NCBI RefSeq assembly: GCF_009827335.1
Contig: NZ_WTYH01000001.1
Span: 1,178,001-1,242,000, forward strand
DNA from: Aurantiacibacter arachoides
Lineage (GTDB): Bacteria > Pseudomonadota > Alphaproteobacteria > Sphingomonadales > Sphingomonadaceae
Length of the DNA: 64,000 nt
Direction of reading: 5' to 3'
The position numbers were made by a program, and so were the translations under genes. The notes under the pieces were generated by a model that was given only the letters and a program-made list of their open reading frames with translations, did not search any database and was not told the DNA's origin. This document shows positions 28,073 through 37,045 of this stretch, piece after piece. How positions within the stretch are numbered: the first letter of the stretch is position 1; every line of letters starts with the position of its first letter.

Positions 28073-29380
28073 ATGCCAGCCGTTTTCCACACCGCCCGCC
28101 GGACGACCGCGCGTTATGCCCTCGCGGTCGCACTCGTTGGCGGCTTTGCGATGACTGCCACGGCCATGCTGCCGGAACCGGCCTATGCCCAGCGTAACCG
28201 CGACCGTAATCGCAATGCAGAGGCTAGCCAGGCAGAGGGGCAGACCAATTCGCAGGGCTTTGCCGCAGCTTATCAGCCGGTCGCCGCAATGGTGCAGCCC
28301 GCGACCGCCAATTACGAAGGCGCCCGCGCCGCGATCCCGGCACTCGTCGCCGCGGTAGAGAACGATGCCGACCGCGACCTTGCCGGCAACCTCATCCTCA
28401 ACATCGGCAGCCACTTCGAAGATCGCCAGATGCAGTTGCAGGGTCTTACCATGCGCCTGCAGTCGGGGCGCGTCGCGCCCGACCAGCAGGGCCTGTTCAA
28501 TTGGTATGCCGGCAATATCTCCTACGAACTCGACAACTATGCCGACGCGCGCCGTTATCTGCAGCAGTCGGTCGATCTGGGCTACCAGCCCGACCAGGGT
28601 GATGCTGTGCTGCTGATCGCCAACAGCTACGTCGATGAGAGTGATAATGCCCAGCAGGCCGTCGACTATCTGATGCAGCGCGTGGCCGCCGCCACCACCG
28701 CCGGGCAAACCCCGCCCGAGGCATGGCTGATGAACGCCCTGCAGCTCAGCTATGACAACGAACTGGCTGTCCAGGCCCTCGACGTTGGCGAGATGGTCGT
28801 CACCAACTATCCGACCGAGCGTAACCTTGCCAACGCCCTGCAGATCGTTAGCCAGCTCAACGAGTTCTCGCCCCAGGCGCGGATCGATCTGTATCGCCTG
28901 ATGTTGGCGGCCGGCGTGCTGCGCGAACGGCAGGACATCAGCCGCTATATCGACGATCTCGACGCGCGCGTTCGCGGCACGGAAGTGCAGCGGGCGCTGG
29001 CCCTTGGCCTGGCCAATAACGTCTATACCTCGAGCGATCCCTATTACACCGATGTGCTTTCCGTAGCCACGCCCCGTGCCTCCGCCGATCGCAGCGGCCT
29101 GGCGACGATCGTGCGCGAAGGAGAGAACGGTGACGGGCTCGATGCGATCAACGCGGGCGACATCCTCTATTCGATGGAGGACTACACCCGCGCTGCCGCC
29201 ATGTACCAGTTGGCGCTGGACCGTGGCTACGATGCCGACCTGGCGCGCACGCGCCTTGGCATGGTGCAGTCGCTGGGCGGTGACAATGCCGCTGCGTTGG
29301 CGACCTTTGCGCAGGTGAGCGGCGAACGCCAGCCGATCGCCCGCATGTGGACTGCATGGATCAACTCGCAGGCCAGCTGA
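28073..29380 (+). CDS. Secreted tetratricopeptide-like helical-repeat protein
   Basis: This 435-residue protein has a long signal peptide (cleavage near PAYA-Q, residue 40) and an alpha-helical repeat body. Repeat-like units include LFNWYAGNISYELDNYADARRYLQQSVDLGY and INAGDILYSMEDYTRAAAMYQLALDRGYDADLARTRLGMVQ, which match TPR spacing. An Arg/Asn-rich region (RNRDRNRN) follows the signal. It probably acts as a periplasmic or outer-membrane scaffold; no enzyme motif is visible. The ATG at 28073 follows CAGGAG. A strong terminator stands 25 bases after the stop, so it is monocistronic. Confidence 0.85.
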   Translation: MPAVFHTARRTTARYALAVALVGGFAMTATAMLPEPAYAQRNRDRNRNAEASQAEGQTNSQGFAAAYQPVAAMVQPATANYEGARAAIPALVAAVENDADRDLAGNLILNIGSHFEDRQMQLQGLTMRLQSGRVAPDQQGLFNWYAGNISYELDNYADARRYLQQSVDLGYQPDQGDAVLLIANSYVDESDNAQQAVDYLMQRVAAATTAGQTPPEAWLMNALQLSYDNELAVQALDVGEMVVTNYPTERNLANALQIVSQLNEFSPQARIDLYRLMLAAGVLRERQDISRYIDDLDARVRGTEVQRALALGLANNVYTSSDPYYTDVLSVATPRASADRSGLATIVREGENGDGLDAINAGDILYSMEDYTRAAAMYQLALDRGYDADLARTRLGMVQSLGGDNAAALATFAQVSGERQPIARMWTAWINSQAS

Positions 29381-29404
29381 TCCTGCCAACGATGCGACCC
29401 AGGG

Positions 29405-29438
29405 CGGCGCGAAAGGTTACCCCCTTTCGCGCCGTTTT
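29405..29438 (+). terminator. Rho-independent terminator
   Basis: A perfect 12-bp stem (CGGCGCGAAAGG with CCTTTCGCGCCG, 29405-29416 and 29423-29434) closes a 6-base loop and is followed by TTTT. It ends the unit of the TPR-like secreted protein. Confidence 0.9.
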
Positions 29439-29496
29439 CGTGCCCGCGTTCCGACCTTCCACGGGGTAGTAAGGTTTGGCTGCTAGAGAAGAGCGC

Positions 29497-30378
29497 ATGA
29501 CGATTGCGCGCAATCTCCTGGCCATCGCCGCTGCCCTCAGCCTGTCAGCCCCTGCCCACGCGCAGGGAGAGGACGGCCTGCGCCCGCAAACGGGGGCGGT
29601 CGTGCTGGAGCAGGCGCAGGCGCGGATGGAACTGGGGCGCGATTACGCCTTCTACGGCCCCGCTGACACCCGCCGTATCCTGGTCGATATCTGGGGCAAT
29701 CCTCCAGCCGAGGCTGATGGCGTGCTGGGGCTCGTCATGCCTGCCGGCAGCAGCCCGCGGGAGAAGTCATGGGGCGCGGTGGTGACGTGGGAGCCGATCG
29801 GCTGGGTATCCAGTGAGGCCATGCGCAGCGCGGACACCGACGCCCTGCTCGCACGGATGCAGGGCGAAACGCTGCGCGCCAACGATGCCCGCCGGGCGCG
29901 GGGCTTTCCTGCGGTGACACTGATCGGCTGGGCGCAGGCGCCGCGACACGACAGCGTGCGCCATTCGGTCACCTGGGGCCGCGAACTGGCATTCGCCGAT
30001 GGCGGCCCCAACGGCTTGCATTACGATCTGCGCCTTTTGGGCCGGCGCGGCGTGCTCAGCCTCGATATTGTCGGCGAGATCGACCAGCTCGGGGAAATCC
30101 GCGCAGCCGCCGACGATCTCGCGACGCGGGTCAGCTTCGATCCCGGCGCGCGGTACGCCGATTTCGACGCGCAGCGGGACGAGGCCGCAGGCTACGGTAT
30201 TGCCGGGCTGATAGCGACGGGTGCCGGTGTCGCGGTGGCCAAGAACGTCGGCCTGCTGGCGATGCTGGCAAAGTTTGCGCAACCGATCGGTGTCGCGCTT
30301 CTGGTGCTTGCCGCCGCGCTCGCAACCCCCATTCGGCGCTGGTTTCGCCGCCGAAGAAACGAGCCGGCTAGACGTTGA
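29497..30378 (+). CDS. DUF2167 family membrane-anchored protein
   Basis: This 293-residue protein has a signal peptide ending PAHAQ (about residue 23), a soluble periplasmic domain, and a C-terminal membrane helix (about 262-281, QPIGVALLVLAAALATPI) followed by basic RRWFRRRR. The family features are ILVDIWGNPP, WGAVVTWEPIGWVSSEAM and LHYDLRLLGRRGVLSLDIVG. DUF2167 proteins are periplasmic and membrane-tethered; their role is not established. The ATG at 29497 follows GAAGAG. It overlaps convergent ychF by 11 bases. Confidence 0.88.
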   Translation: MTIARNLLAIAAALSLSAPAHAQGEDGLRPQTGAVVLEQAQARMELGRDYAFYGPADTRRILVDIWGNPPAEADGVLGLVMPAGSSPREKSWGAVVTWEPIGWVSSEAMRSADTDALLARMQGETLRANDARRARGFPAVTLIGWAQAPRHDSVRHSVTWGRELAFADGGPNGLHYDLRLLGRRGVLSLDIVGEIDQLGEIRAAADDLATRVSFDPGARYADFDAQRDEAAGYGIAGLIATGAGVAVAKNVGLLAMLAKFAQPIGVALLVLAAALATPIRRWFRRRRNEPARR

Positions 30379-31468
30379 ACTTGAACAGCATCACGTCGCC
30401 ATCCTGGACGAGGTATTCCTTGCCCTCCTGCCGCAGCTTGCCCGCATCCTTCGCACCGCTCTCGCCGCCCAGGCCGATGTAATCGTCATAGGCGATGGTT
30501 TCGGCACGGATGAAGCCGCGTTCGAAATCGGTGTGGATCTCGCCCGCTGCCTGCGGTGCCCTGGCACCTGCCGGGAACGTCCAGGCACGGGATTCCTTGG
30601 GGCCGGCGGTGAAGAAGGTCTTGAGGCCGAGCAGCTTGTAACCCGCGCGGATCACCCGGGCGAGGCCGCTTTCGGTGAGGCCCAGCTCGGCCAGGAACTC
30701 ACCACGGTCGTCCGTTTCCATCGCCACCAGTTCAGCCTCTATCGCGGCAGATACCACGACGGCCTCTGCCCCCTCGGCGGCGGCTTTCGCGAAGACCTGG
30801 GCGGACAGCGCGTTACCTTCGGCCGCGTCTTCCTCGGCCACGTTGCACACATACAGCACCGGCTTGGCGGTGAGCAGCTGCGCCTGTGCGAACAGGCGTG
30901 CTTCCTCGTCGTCCTTCGGCTCGGTCAGGCGAGCGGGCTTGCCCTCCTTGAGCAGGGACAGCGCCTGGCCCAGCACGCTGGCCAGCGCCTTGGCTTCCTT
31001 GTCGCCCGCGGTCGCCCGGCGTGCGGCGTTGTCCACGCGCTTTTCCAGGCTTTCGAGGTCGGACAGCATCAATTCCGTCTCCACCACCTCGGCATCTGCG
31101 ATCGGATCGACCCTGTTGCTGACATGCTGAATGTCGTCGTCTTCGAAGCAGCGCAGCACGTGGACGATGGCGTCCACCTCGCGGATGTTGCCCAGGAACT
31201 GGTTGCCCAATCCCTCACCCGCACTCGCGCCCTTTACCAGCCCGGCGATGTCGACGAAGCCCAACTGGGTGGGGATGACCTTGGCGCTCTTGGCGATGGC
31301 GGCGATCTTCTCCAGCCGTTCATCCGGCACGGCGACCTGGCCGACGTTGGGCTCGATCGTGCAGAACGGATAGTTCGCAGCCTGCGCAGCCTGCGTTTCG
31401 GTAAGGGCGTTGAACAGGGTCGACTTGCCGACATTGGGCAGGCCCACGATCCCACAGCGGAATCCCAT
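30368..31468 (-). CDS. ychF: Ribosome-associated ATPase YchF (OLA1-type)
   Basis: This 366-residue P-loop protein binds ribosomes and modulates stress responses. It has GLPNVGKSTLFNAL (P-loop), the DIAGLVKGAS G3 region, and NVAEE in place of NKxD, the change that makes YchF prefer ATP over GTP. A coiled-coil insert and a C-terminal TGS domain (LGLKTFFTAGPKESRAW to GEIHTDFERGFIRAETI) follow. ATG 31468 gives MGFRCGIVGLPNVGKST. It is near pth and rplY but is separated from them by the TPR/PEP-CTERM segment. Confidence 0.97.
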   Translation of the reverse strand: MGFRCGIVGLPNVGKSTLFNALTETQAAQAANYPFCTIEPNVGQVAVPDERLEKIAAIAKSAKVIPTQLGFVDIAGLVKGASAGEGLGNQFLGNIREVDAIVHVLRCFEDDDIQHVSNRVDPIADAEVVETELMLSDLESLEKRVDNAARRATAGDKEAKALASVLGQALSLLKEGKPARLTEPKDDEEARLFAQAQLLTAKPVLYVCNVAEEDAAEGNALSAQVFAKAAAEGAEAVVVSAAIEAELVAMETDDRGEFLAELGLTESGLARVIRAGYKLLGLKTFFTAGPKESRAWTFPAGARAPQAAGEIHTDFERGFIRAETIAYDDYIGLGGESGAKDAGKLRQEGKEYLVQDGDVMLFKFNV

Positions 31469-31590
31469 GATATGCAATCTTTCGTCTGACGGAATGGCGT
31501 TGCCGCGCCCCTTAGCTGCGCGGCGCGCCAATTGCCAGCGGGGCGGCAGGGTAAAGGGCTTTTCAACCCATTGCCGCTATTCGACCGTGC

Positions 31591-33123
31591 ATGGCAAACT
31601 GGTCCACCATCTCTTGGAAGCGCACCCTCTCGGTAGCAGCGCTCGCCCTTGCCCTTGCCGCCTGCGGTCTTTCGCCGGAGGAGCGCATGGCGCGCGCCGA
31701 AACTGCCTTTGCAGAGCATCGCTTTTCCGAGGCGAGGCTCGACCTCGCGACCGTGTTGCAGGAGAACGAGCGAGACCCGGTGGCGCTGGAACTGCTGGCC
31801 CGCACGCAGTTGCATCTGGGCGACGGGGAGGGCGCGGTCGCTACCCTGGAAAGGCTGGCCGCTGCCGGTCGCCAGCCCGCCGATTTTGCGCTGCTGATGG
31901 GAGAGGCGCAATTGCTGCGCGGTCGTTTGGACGAGGCGTTGGCGTTGGTCGCGGATAGCGACACGCCAGAAGCCGCGCGCATCGCGGCACTCGCACATAT
32001 CGGCGCTGGCGACACCGACGCTGCCCGTGCCGCGTTCGCGGCAGGGGCGCAAAGGCGCGGGGATGCCTCGCGGTTGCTGGCAGACTATGCGCTGTTTGCC
32101 CTGCGGAACGGCGATCCGGTGCGCGCCGCGCAGCTTGCCGCATCGGCCCGAGACGCCGCGCCAGACGGGCTCGACCCGCTTGTCTCCAGCGCCAGGGTCG
32201 CGCAGGCGAGCGGTGACCTGGCAAAGGCGCTGGAATTTTACGAACGGGCCGCCGCCGTCTGGCCCGAAAGCCGGGTCGCCCTGCTCGGACAGATCGGTAT
32301 CCTTGGCGATCTTGGACGGCTTGCAGAAGCGCGGCCATTGATCGCCGACGTCGCGCGGCGCACGCCCGGCGATCCCGATGTGGTCTATCTGCAAGCGCGG
32401 CTGACTGCCGAGGACGGCGACTGGACCGAGGTGCGCGAGATGCTGCAGCCGCTCGAGGGCGAGGACGATCCGCGTCTGCAATTGCTGTATTCACGCGCGC
32501 TGGTGGAACTGGACCTGCCGGAACAGGCCCTGCCGAGGCTGACCTCGCTCATGCGTCGCTCGCCCAATCACGCGGCGACCCGGCGGCTGCTGGCACAAGC
32601 ACAGCTGGACGCTGGCGATGCTGTTGCCGCCTATGCCACCATACGCCCCCTGGCGAGCAATGCCGGTGGCAATGCGCAGGACCTGGCGATCTTCTCCGCC
32701 GCTGCCCGCGCTTCTGGTCGCAGCGCCGATATTGCCCAGGCCCGCGCCTCCGCGCCGCCCGCCGAACGCGTCGGCACGTTGTTGTCGCAGGGCGATGCCG
32801 CGCTGCGCGGTGGCAACTGGCGCGCGGCTATCGATGCCTACGAGGAACTGCGGCGCTGGACGGGAGACAGCAATGCGATGGTCCTCAACAACCTCGCCTA
32901 TGCCCGCAGCCGAACCGGCGAGACGGAAGAGGCGCTGCGCCTGGCGGAATCCGCCTTGCAGCTTGCCCCGCGCAATCCGTCGGTGATGGATACCGCAGGC
33001 TGGCTGCTGGTGCAGAGCGGGTCCGATCGGTCGCGGGGGTTGCGGTTGCTCGAACAGGCGGCCGAACTTGCGCCGGACAATACCACCATCGCCGACCATC
33101 TGCGCGCCGCGCGCAACACTTGA
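31591..33123 (+). CDS. TPR-repeat lipoprotein, possibly of the PEP-CTERM/exosortase system
   Basis: This 510-residue protein has a lipoprotein signal with lipobox L-A-A-C (Cys25) and about ten TPR-like helical pairs covering the rest. The C-terminal repeats (AMVLNNLAYARSRTGETEEALRLAESALQLAPRNPSVMDTAGWLL) match those of TPR lipoproteins such as PrsT. Its N-terminal part is clearly homologous to the TPR lipoprotein at 34097. With a PEP-CTERM-like gene between them, a role in assembly or export of that surface protein is plausible. This is an inference; no exosortase gene is in view. Confidence 0.85.
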   Translation: MANWSTISWKRTLSVAALALALAACGLSPEERMARAETAFAEHRFSEARLDLATVLQENERDPVALELLARTQLHLGDGEGAVATLERLAAAGRQPADFALLMGEAQLLRGRLDEALALVADSDTPEAARIAALAHIGAGDTDAARAAFAAGAQRRGDASRLLADYALFALRNGDPVRAAQLAASARDAAPDGLDPLVSSARVAQASGDLAKALEFYERAAAVWPESRVALLGQIGILGDLGRLAEARPLIADVARRTPGDPDVVYLQARLTAEDGDWTEVREMLQPLEGEDDPRLQLLYSRALVELDLPEQALPRLTSLMRRSPNHAATRRLLAQAQLDAGDAVAAYATIRPLASNAGGNAQDLAIFSAAARASGRSADIAQARASAPPAERVGTLLSQGDAALRGGNWRAAIDAYEELRRWTGDSNAMVLNNLAYARSRTGETEEALRLAESALQLAPRNPSVMDTAGWLLVQSGSDRSRGLRLLEQAAELAPDNTTIADHLRAARNT

Positions 33124-33142
33124 GGTATACGATGAATAGCGA

Positions 33143-33175
33143 AAGGGCGCCGCTCCGGTCAGGAGCGACGCCCTT
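33143..33175. terminator. Bidirectional hairpin between convergent genes
   Basis: AAGGGCG pairs with CGCCCTT (33143-33149, 33169-33175) and CGCTCC with GGAGCG, with one mismatch, around a 5-base loop. It lies between the ends of the TPR lipoprotein and PEP-CTERM genes. On the minus strand a short T-run follows; on the plus strand the T-run is displaced. Confidence 0.6.
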
Positions 33176-33200
33176 CGCGTCCCCGTTTTAACAAAAATAC

Positions 33201-33935
33201 TTAAGCGTAGGCGGGCTGCGCGCGGCCGGCGGCCGGAACGCGGCGGCGACGCATCAGGCCGAGCGAGGCAAAGGCGAGGGCGAGCAGGGCCAGCATACCC
33301 GGTGCGGGAACCGGCGTTCCGCTGGTCGTCGAGGTGGTCGTCGACGAGGTCTGGCCGCCGGTGGCCGAGGTCACGCCGCCGGCACCGGTGATGCCCTGAT
33401 AGCGCACGAAGAAATCGCTCAAGTTGATCTGCGACGCTTCGGGATCGAAGAACAGGGTCAGCGTGCCGCTGCCGCTTTCCCCTTCGGCAACGCCGCCGCC
33501 GTTGGAGCACGAGCCGCTGCTGCGCGCCTTGAAGCACACGTCGACCGCGCCGATCTGGTTGGGATAGCTCGGGTCGCTGCCCCGTCCGTCGGTCACGAAG
33601 GTGTACTGGTAGGCACCGTCCACGCTGGCACCGACGATGTCAGGATCCACGTTGAAGGCGAAGCTGGAGACATTGGAGGTGAGCCCGCCGCTGGTGGTGT
33701 TGTCCACCGAGTAGCTGAACACGTAGCTGGAGCCGTCGGTCGATTCGAGGGTCAGGTTGAGCGTGCTGGTCAGACCGTCGACCGTGCTGCCGCTGTCGCC
33801 CGAAAAGCCGTTCAGGTCGATGCTGAAGGTGGTGCCGACATCGCCGGCATCAAGGGTGATCGGGTCGGCGAGGGCCGGTGCTGCAAAGGCGAGACTGGCA
33901 AAGGCGACGAAGCCGGTAGCGAACTGCTTGAACAT
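33201..33935 (-). CDS. PEP-CTERM-like exported surface protein
   Basis: This 244-residue protein has a signal peptide (to about residue 23, APALA-D), a beta-rich Ser/Thr/Gly-rich body with repeats of SSTTTSTTSGT type near residue 205, and a C-terminal sorting region. That region reads VPAPGMLALLALAFASLGLMRRRR: a short Pro motif, a membrane helix and an Arg cluster, the tripartite PEP-CTERM layout. The usual VPEP Glu is Ala, and an extra 12 residues follow the Arg cluster. PEP-CTERM proteins are processed by exosortase. Two Cys near the centre may be paired. Start ATG 33935 has GAGGGG upstream. A perfect sigma-54 promoter precedes it. Confidence 0.85.
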   Translation of the reverse strand: MFKQFATGFVAFASLAFAAPALADPITLDAGDVGTTFSIDLNGFSGDSGSTVDGLTSTLNLTLESTDGSSYVFSYSVDNTTSGGLTSNVSSFAFNVDPDIVGASVDGAYQYTFVTDGRGSDPSYPNQIGAVDVCFKARSSGSCSNGGGVAEGESGSGTLTLFFDPEASQINLSDFFVRYQGITGAGGVTSATGGQTSSTTTSTTSGTPVPAPGMLALLALAFASLGLMRRRRVPAAGRAQPAYA

Positions 33936-33970
33936 TAGAGTGCCCCTCGAGGTTGGTTGACAGTCTGGTA

Positions 33971-33987
33971 AGCAATCCGCGTGCCAA
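33971..33987 (-). promoter_or_regulatory. Sigma-54 (RpoN) promoter of the PEP-CTERM gene
   Basis: The minus strand reads TTGGCACG-N4-TTGCT. The -24 GG (33985-33984) and -12 GC (33973-33972) are separated by 10 bases, which matches the RpoN consensus at every core position. The implied start near 33960 leaves a 25-nt leader with a good ribosome site. PEP-CTERM genes are often RpoN-dependent through the PrsK/PrsR pair, so an activator-binding site further upstream (in 34000-34096) would be expected. Confidence 0.8.
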
Positions 33988-34096
33988 TCGCGGTTTTCCG
34001 CCATTCCCATGGTTAACGGGTTTTTATCCATATCCCGGCTGTCAAGAAACCCGACGCTTCACGGATTATTTGCGGATTGTTTCTACAACGGCTCGG

Positions 34097-35206
34097 ATGA
34101 CGCTTCGCTCGCTCCTCTTTCTCGTCAGTTTTCTGGCGCTTGGCGCGTGTTCCGTTATTGCGCCGGGGCCGCTGGAGAACGCGCGCGGCGCCCTTGCCCG
34201 GCAGGATTACCCCGCCGCCCGCGACCTGGTGCAGACTGCCCTGGCAAAGGACGCGTCGAATCCCGAGGCGCTCGAACTCCTGGCCCGCATCCAGCTGTTG
34301 ACGGGGGCAGGGGCCGAAGCGCTGACGACGCTTTCGCGTCTGGATGCGCTTGGCGCGGCGGCGCCCGAAGATGGCCTGTTGCGTGCCGAGGCGCTGCTGC
34401 AAACAGGCGAGATTGCCCGTGCACGATCCATCCTGTCCGGCAAGACGAGTGCGGAAAGCTGGCGCCTCCGCGCGCAGGCGGCGATCCTCGAAGGGGACGA
34501 GGCGATGGTGCGAGACGCCTTTGCCCGCGGCCGCCGCGCGCAAGGCGATCAGCGCAAACTTTTCACGCTGGAGGCCACGTGGCATCTCGATCGCGGAGAC
34601 GTGCAAGGCGCGCGCTACGCCGTGGGCCAGGTGCAGCAGCTTGCGCCCGATGCGGTGGAGACGCTGTTCGTTTCCGCCCGCTTTGCCAACCTGCTGGACG
34701 AACATACGCTCGCCTTGCGTGCCTATATGGCCATCCTTGCCATCGTGCCGACGGACAGGCCTGCGCTGCTCGGCGCAATCGCCTCGGCCCGCAACATCGG
34801 TCGTGCCGACCTTGCAGCACCGCTGGTTGCGAGAGGGGCCGCGGCCTATCCGGGTGACGTTGCGTTCATCTACCACACCGCGCTGCTCGACGCCGACGCG
34901 GGCCGGTGGCAAGCGGTGCGCGAACGGTTGCAGCAAAGCGAGCGAGAGGTCGGTGAATTTGCCCCGGCGCGGCTGTTGTACGGCCAGGCGATGCTCGAAC
35001 TTGGGCAGATCGAACTGGCGCGCGCGATGATACTGCCGCTCTATCGCGCAGCACCGGACAACCTCGGCTATCGCCGGACATACGCGCGTATCCTGCTGGC
35101 CTCGGGCGATCTTGCGGAAGCGGGACGGGTGATCGCACCGGTGCTGAACGGACGGTATGCGATCCAACTCGACCGCGAAATCGCGGAGCGCGCGGCACGC
35201 GGCTGA
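34097..35206 (+). CDS. TPR-repeat lipoprotein, paralogue of the 31591 gene
   Basis: This 369-residue protein has lipobox L-G-A-C (Cys18) after a short hydrophobic signal. The body is made of TPR-like helical pairs (for example PEALELLARIQLLTGAGAEALTTLSRLDALG). Residues around 20-95 match the N-terminal repeats of the TPR lipoprotein at 31591 at many positions, including an ALELLAR-x-QL block in both. The ATG at 34097 starts the clean lipoprotein signal. It is transcribed away from the PEP-CTERM gene, so the two share a 160-base divergent promoter region. Confidence 0.85.
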   Translation: MTLRSLLFLVSFLALGACSVIAPGPLENARGALARQDYPAARDLVQTALAKDASNPEALELLARIQLLTGAGAEALTTLSRLDALGAAAPEDGLLRAEALLQTGEIARARSILSGKTSAESWRLRAQAAILEGDEAMVRDAFARGRRAQGDQRKLFTLEATWHLDRGDVQGARYAVGQVQQLAPDAVETLFVSARFANLLDEHTLALRAYMAILAIVPTDRPALLGAIASARNIGRADLAAPLVARGAAAYPGDVAFIYHTALLDADAGRWQAVRERLQQSEREVGEFAPARLLYGQAMLELGQIELARAMILPLYRAAPDNLGYRRTYARILLASGDLAEAGRVIAPVLNGRYAIQLDREIAERAARG

Positions 35207-35236
35207 GGCTGAGGCTGGGCGCGCTAACCCTCCGGT

Positions 35237-35812
35237 CTATTCCTGGTCCTGCATCCGGCGCGCGACATCGCTCATGAAGCGGGCATCGTCGCCCTTCGCC
35301 AGCCAGGCAGCCTCGGCCCCGACCGCGCCGAGCATGTCGGCAAGACCGTCCATTTCCGCCTTGGCGTAGTTGCCCAGCACGTGGCCATGGACCCGGTCCT
35401 TGTGGCCGGGATGCCCGATGCCCAGCCGCACGCGCCGAAAATCGGGTCCAAGATGCCGGTCTATGCTGCGCAGACCATTGTGCCCCGCGTGCCCGCCGCC
35501 GGTCTTCACCTTGATCTTGAAGGGGGCGAGATCGAGCTCGTCATGGAACACCGTCAGGACCTCTATGCCGAGCTTGTAGAACCGCATTGCTTCACCCACG
35601 CTGCGGCCGCTTTCGTTCATGAAGGTGGCAGGCTTCAGCAGCAGCACCTTTTCGCCGCCGATGCGGCCTTCCTGCAGCCAGCCGGAGAACTTCTTCTGCA
35701 CCGGGCCGAACCCGTGCATGTCGGCCAGCACATCCGCCACCATGAAGCCGACGTTGTGCCGCTGCATGGCGTGCCCGGGACCGGGATTGCCGAGGCCGAC
35801 CCAGAGCTGCAT
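35237..35812 (-). CDS. pth: Peptidyl-tRNA hydrolase
   Basis: This 191-residue cytoplasmic enzyme frees stalled peptidyl-tRNA. It has the opening MQLWVGLGNPGPGH, catalytic His19 (RHNVGF), the substrate-contact Asn in NESG and the Asp of HDELDL. The GGGHAGHNGLRSI loop and LGIGHPGHK segment complete the signature. Length is normal. It is transcribed with rplY, with a small secreted-protein gene inserted between them. Confidence 0.97.
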   Translation of the reverse strand: MQLWVGLGNPGPGHAMQRHNVGFMVADVLADMHGFGPVQKKFSGWLQEGRIGGEKVLLLKPATFMNESGRSVGEAMRFYKLGIEVLTVFHDELDLAPFKIKVKTGGGHAGHNGLRSIDRHLGPDFRRVRLGIGHPGHKDRVHGHVLGNYAKAEMDGLADMLGAVGAEAAWLAKGDDARFMSDVARRMQDQE

Positions 35813-35825
35813 CCGGACCGCCTTC

Positions 35826-36242
35826 CTACTGCTGCTGCGTCGCGGCCTGTTCGCCGGTGGTGGTAAGGACGTTCATTACCGAGACGTAGAAATTGGCGCA
35901 GACATTGGCAAAGGCATCGCGCTGTTCGGGCGTTGCAGACGCTATCTCGGCCGTCGCACTGCGGAATTGCGGCACCGCCTCGGCGGAGGAATAGTGGCTG
36001 ATGCGCCCGGCATAGAATGCCGAGATGATCGTCAGGTTATCCACGAACTGGGCCCGCTGTTCGATGGGCATCTGCTGGTTCGTCATGAAGGCGGCGCGGC
36101 GCTGCTGCAGCAGCACGAAGCACTGGAAGTCCTGCGGATCGGCGGGCAGCACGGCGCTCTGCTGGGCGAGCGCGGGGGCTGGCACGGACATGCCGGCCAG
36201 CCCCAGGCCCATTGCGGCGAGCGAGAGTATCGCGCGCCGCAC
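35826..36242 (-). CDS. Small secreted protein of unknown function
   Basis: This 138-residue protein has a signal peptide (MRRAILSLAAMGLGLAGMSVPAPALAQ) and an all-helical mature part of about 110 residues with two Cys (FQCFVLL and ANVCANFY), which could pair. Gln-rich runs mark the C-terminus. It lies 2 bases after rplY and 13 bases before pth, so it is probably translated from their common mRNA. I do not recognise a named family. Its place between two translation genes is likely incidental. Confidence 0.8.
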   Translation of the reverse strand: MRRAILSLAAMGLGLAGMSVPAPALAQQSAVLPADPQDFQCFVLLQQRRAAFMTNQQMPIEQRAQFVDNLTIISAFYAGRISHYSSAEAVPQFRSATAEIASATPEQRDAFANVCANFYVSVMNVLTTTGEQAATQQQ

Positions 36243-36244
36243 GA

Positions 36245-36940
36245 TTACTCGCTCTTCGCTTCCTGCTCAGCCGCAGCATCGGCATCGGGGCCGAGTTCGG
36301 TGGCAGCGGTTTCACCCGGCTCTATGCCTTCGCCGGTCTGGTCGTCACCGGCTTCACCCTCGGCGCGCTTGAGCGCGGACGGGGCGACGAGCGTGGCGAT
36401 GGTGAAGTCACGATCGGTGATCGCGCTTTCGGCGCCATCGGGCAGGGTGACCGAGCTGATGTGGATCGAATCCCCGATCTCGAGGCCGGTCACGTCAATG
36501 GCGATCTCGCTCGGGATCTTGGCGTTTTCACACACCAGTTCCAGATCGTGGCGAACCACGTTGAGCACGCCGCCCTTCTTCAGGCCGGGGCTCTCTTCCT
36601 CGTTCACGAACACCACAGGAACGGCAACCTGGATCTTGGCATCCTTCGAAAGGCGGAGGAAATCGACATGGATCGGACGGTCGGTTACCGGATCGAGCGA
36701 CACGTCCTTGGGGATCGTGCGCAGGGTATCGCCGCCAAGGTCGATCATGACGATGGAATTCATGAAGTGACCCGTGCCGAGTTGCTTGCGCAGCTCCTTT
36801 TCGCCGATGTGGATCGTCGTGGGTTCTTCCTTGCCGCCATAGATGACGGCGGGTACGCGGCCTTCGCGACGCAGCGCACGGGAGGCTCCCTTGCCAGCCC
36901 GTTCGCGCATCTCGGCCGACAGTTCAAGAGCATCGCTCAT
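36245..36940 (-). CDS. rplY: 50S ribosomal protein L25 (general stress protein CTC type)
   Basis: This 231-residue protein binds 5S rRNA. It has the N-terminal L25 domain ([29 protein letters not shown]) and a C-terminal CTC-type beta domain ([28 protein letters not shown]). An acidic tail rich in Glu/Ala follows, typical of alphaproteobacterial long L25. The ATG at 36940 gives the standard [18 protein letters not shown] start; an upstream extension is unlikely. It leads the unit rplY-secreted protein-pth. Confidence 0.96.
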   Translation of the reverse strand: MSDALELSAEMRERAGKGASRALRREGRVPAVIYGGKEEPTTIHIGEKELRKQLGTGHFMNSIVMIDLGGDTLRTIPKDVSLDPVTDRPIHVDFLRLSKDAKIQVAVPVVFVNEEESPGLKKGGVLNVVRHDLELVCENAKIPSEIAIDVTGLEIGDSIHISSVTLPDGAESAITDRDFTIATLVAPSALKRAEGEAGDDQTGEGIEPGETAATELGPDADAAAEQEAKSE

Positions 36941-37045
36941 GGGTATTGCCTTTCGATTGCGTGGTATTGCACCTGCCGCCACACCTCCAGGGATGACCAT
37001 GCCGCCAGGGAGGCGCGCCAATAGCAGCGCGAGGCAAAATTGCAA

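Noticed and set aside
33953..34096. An upstream extension of the second TPR lipoprotein by 48 codons
   Set aside because: The extension would overlap the sigma-54 promoter of the divergent gene and would bury a clean lipoprotein signal.
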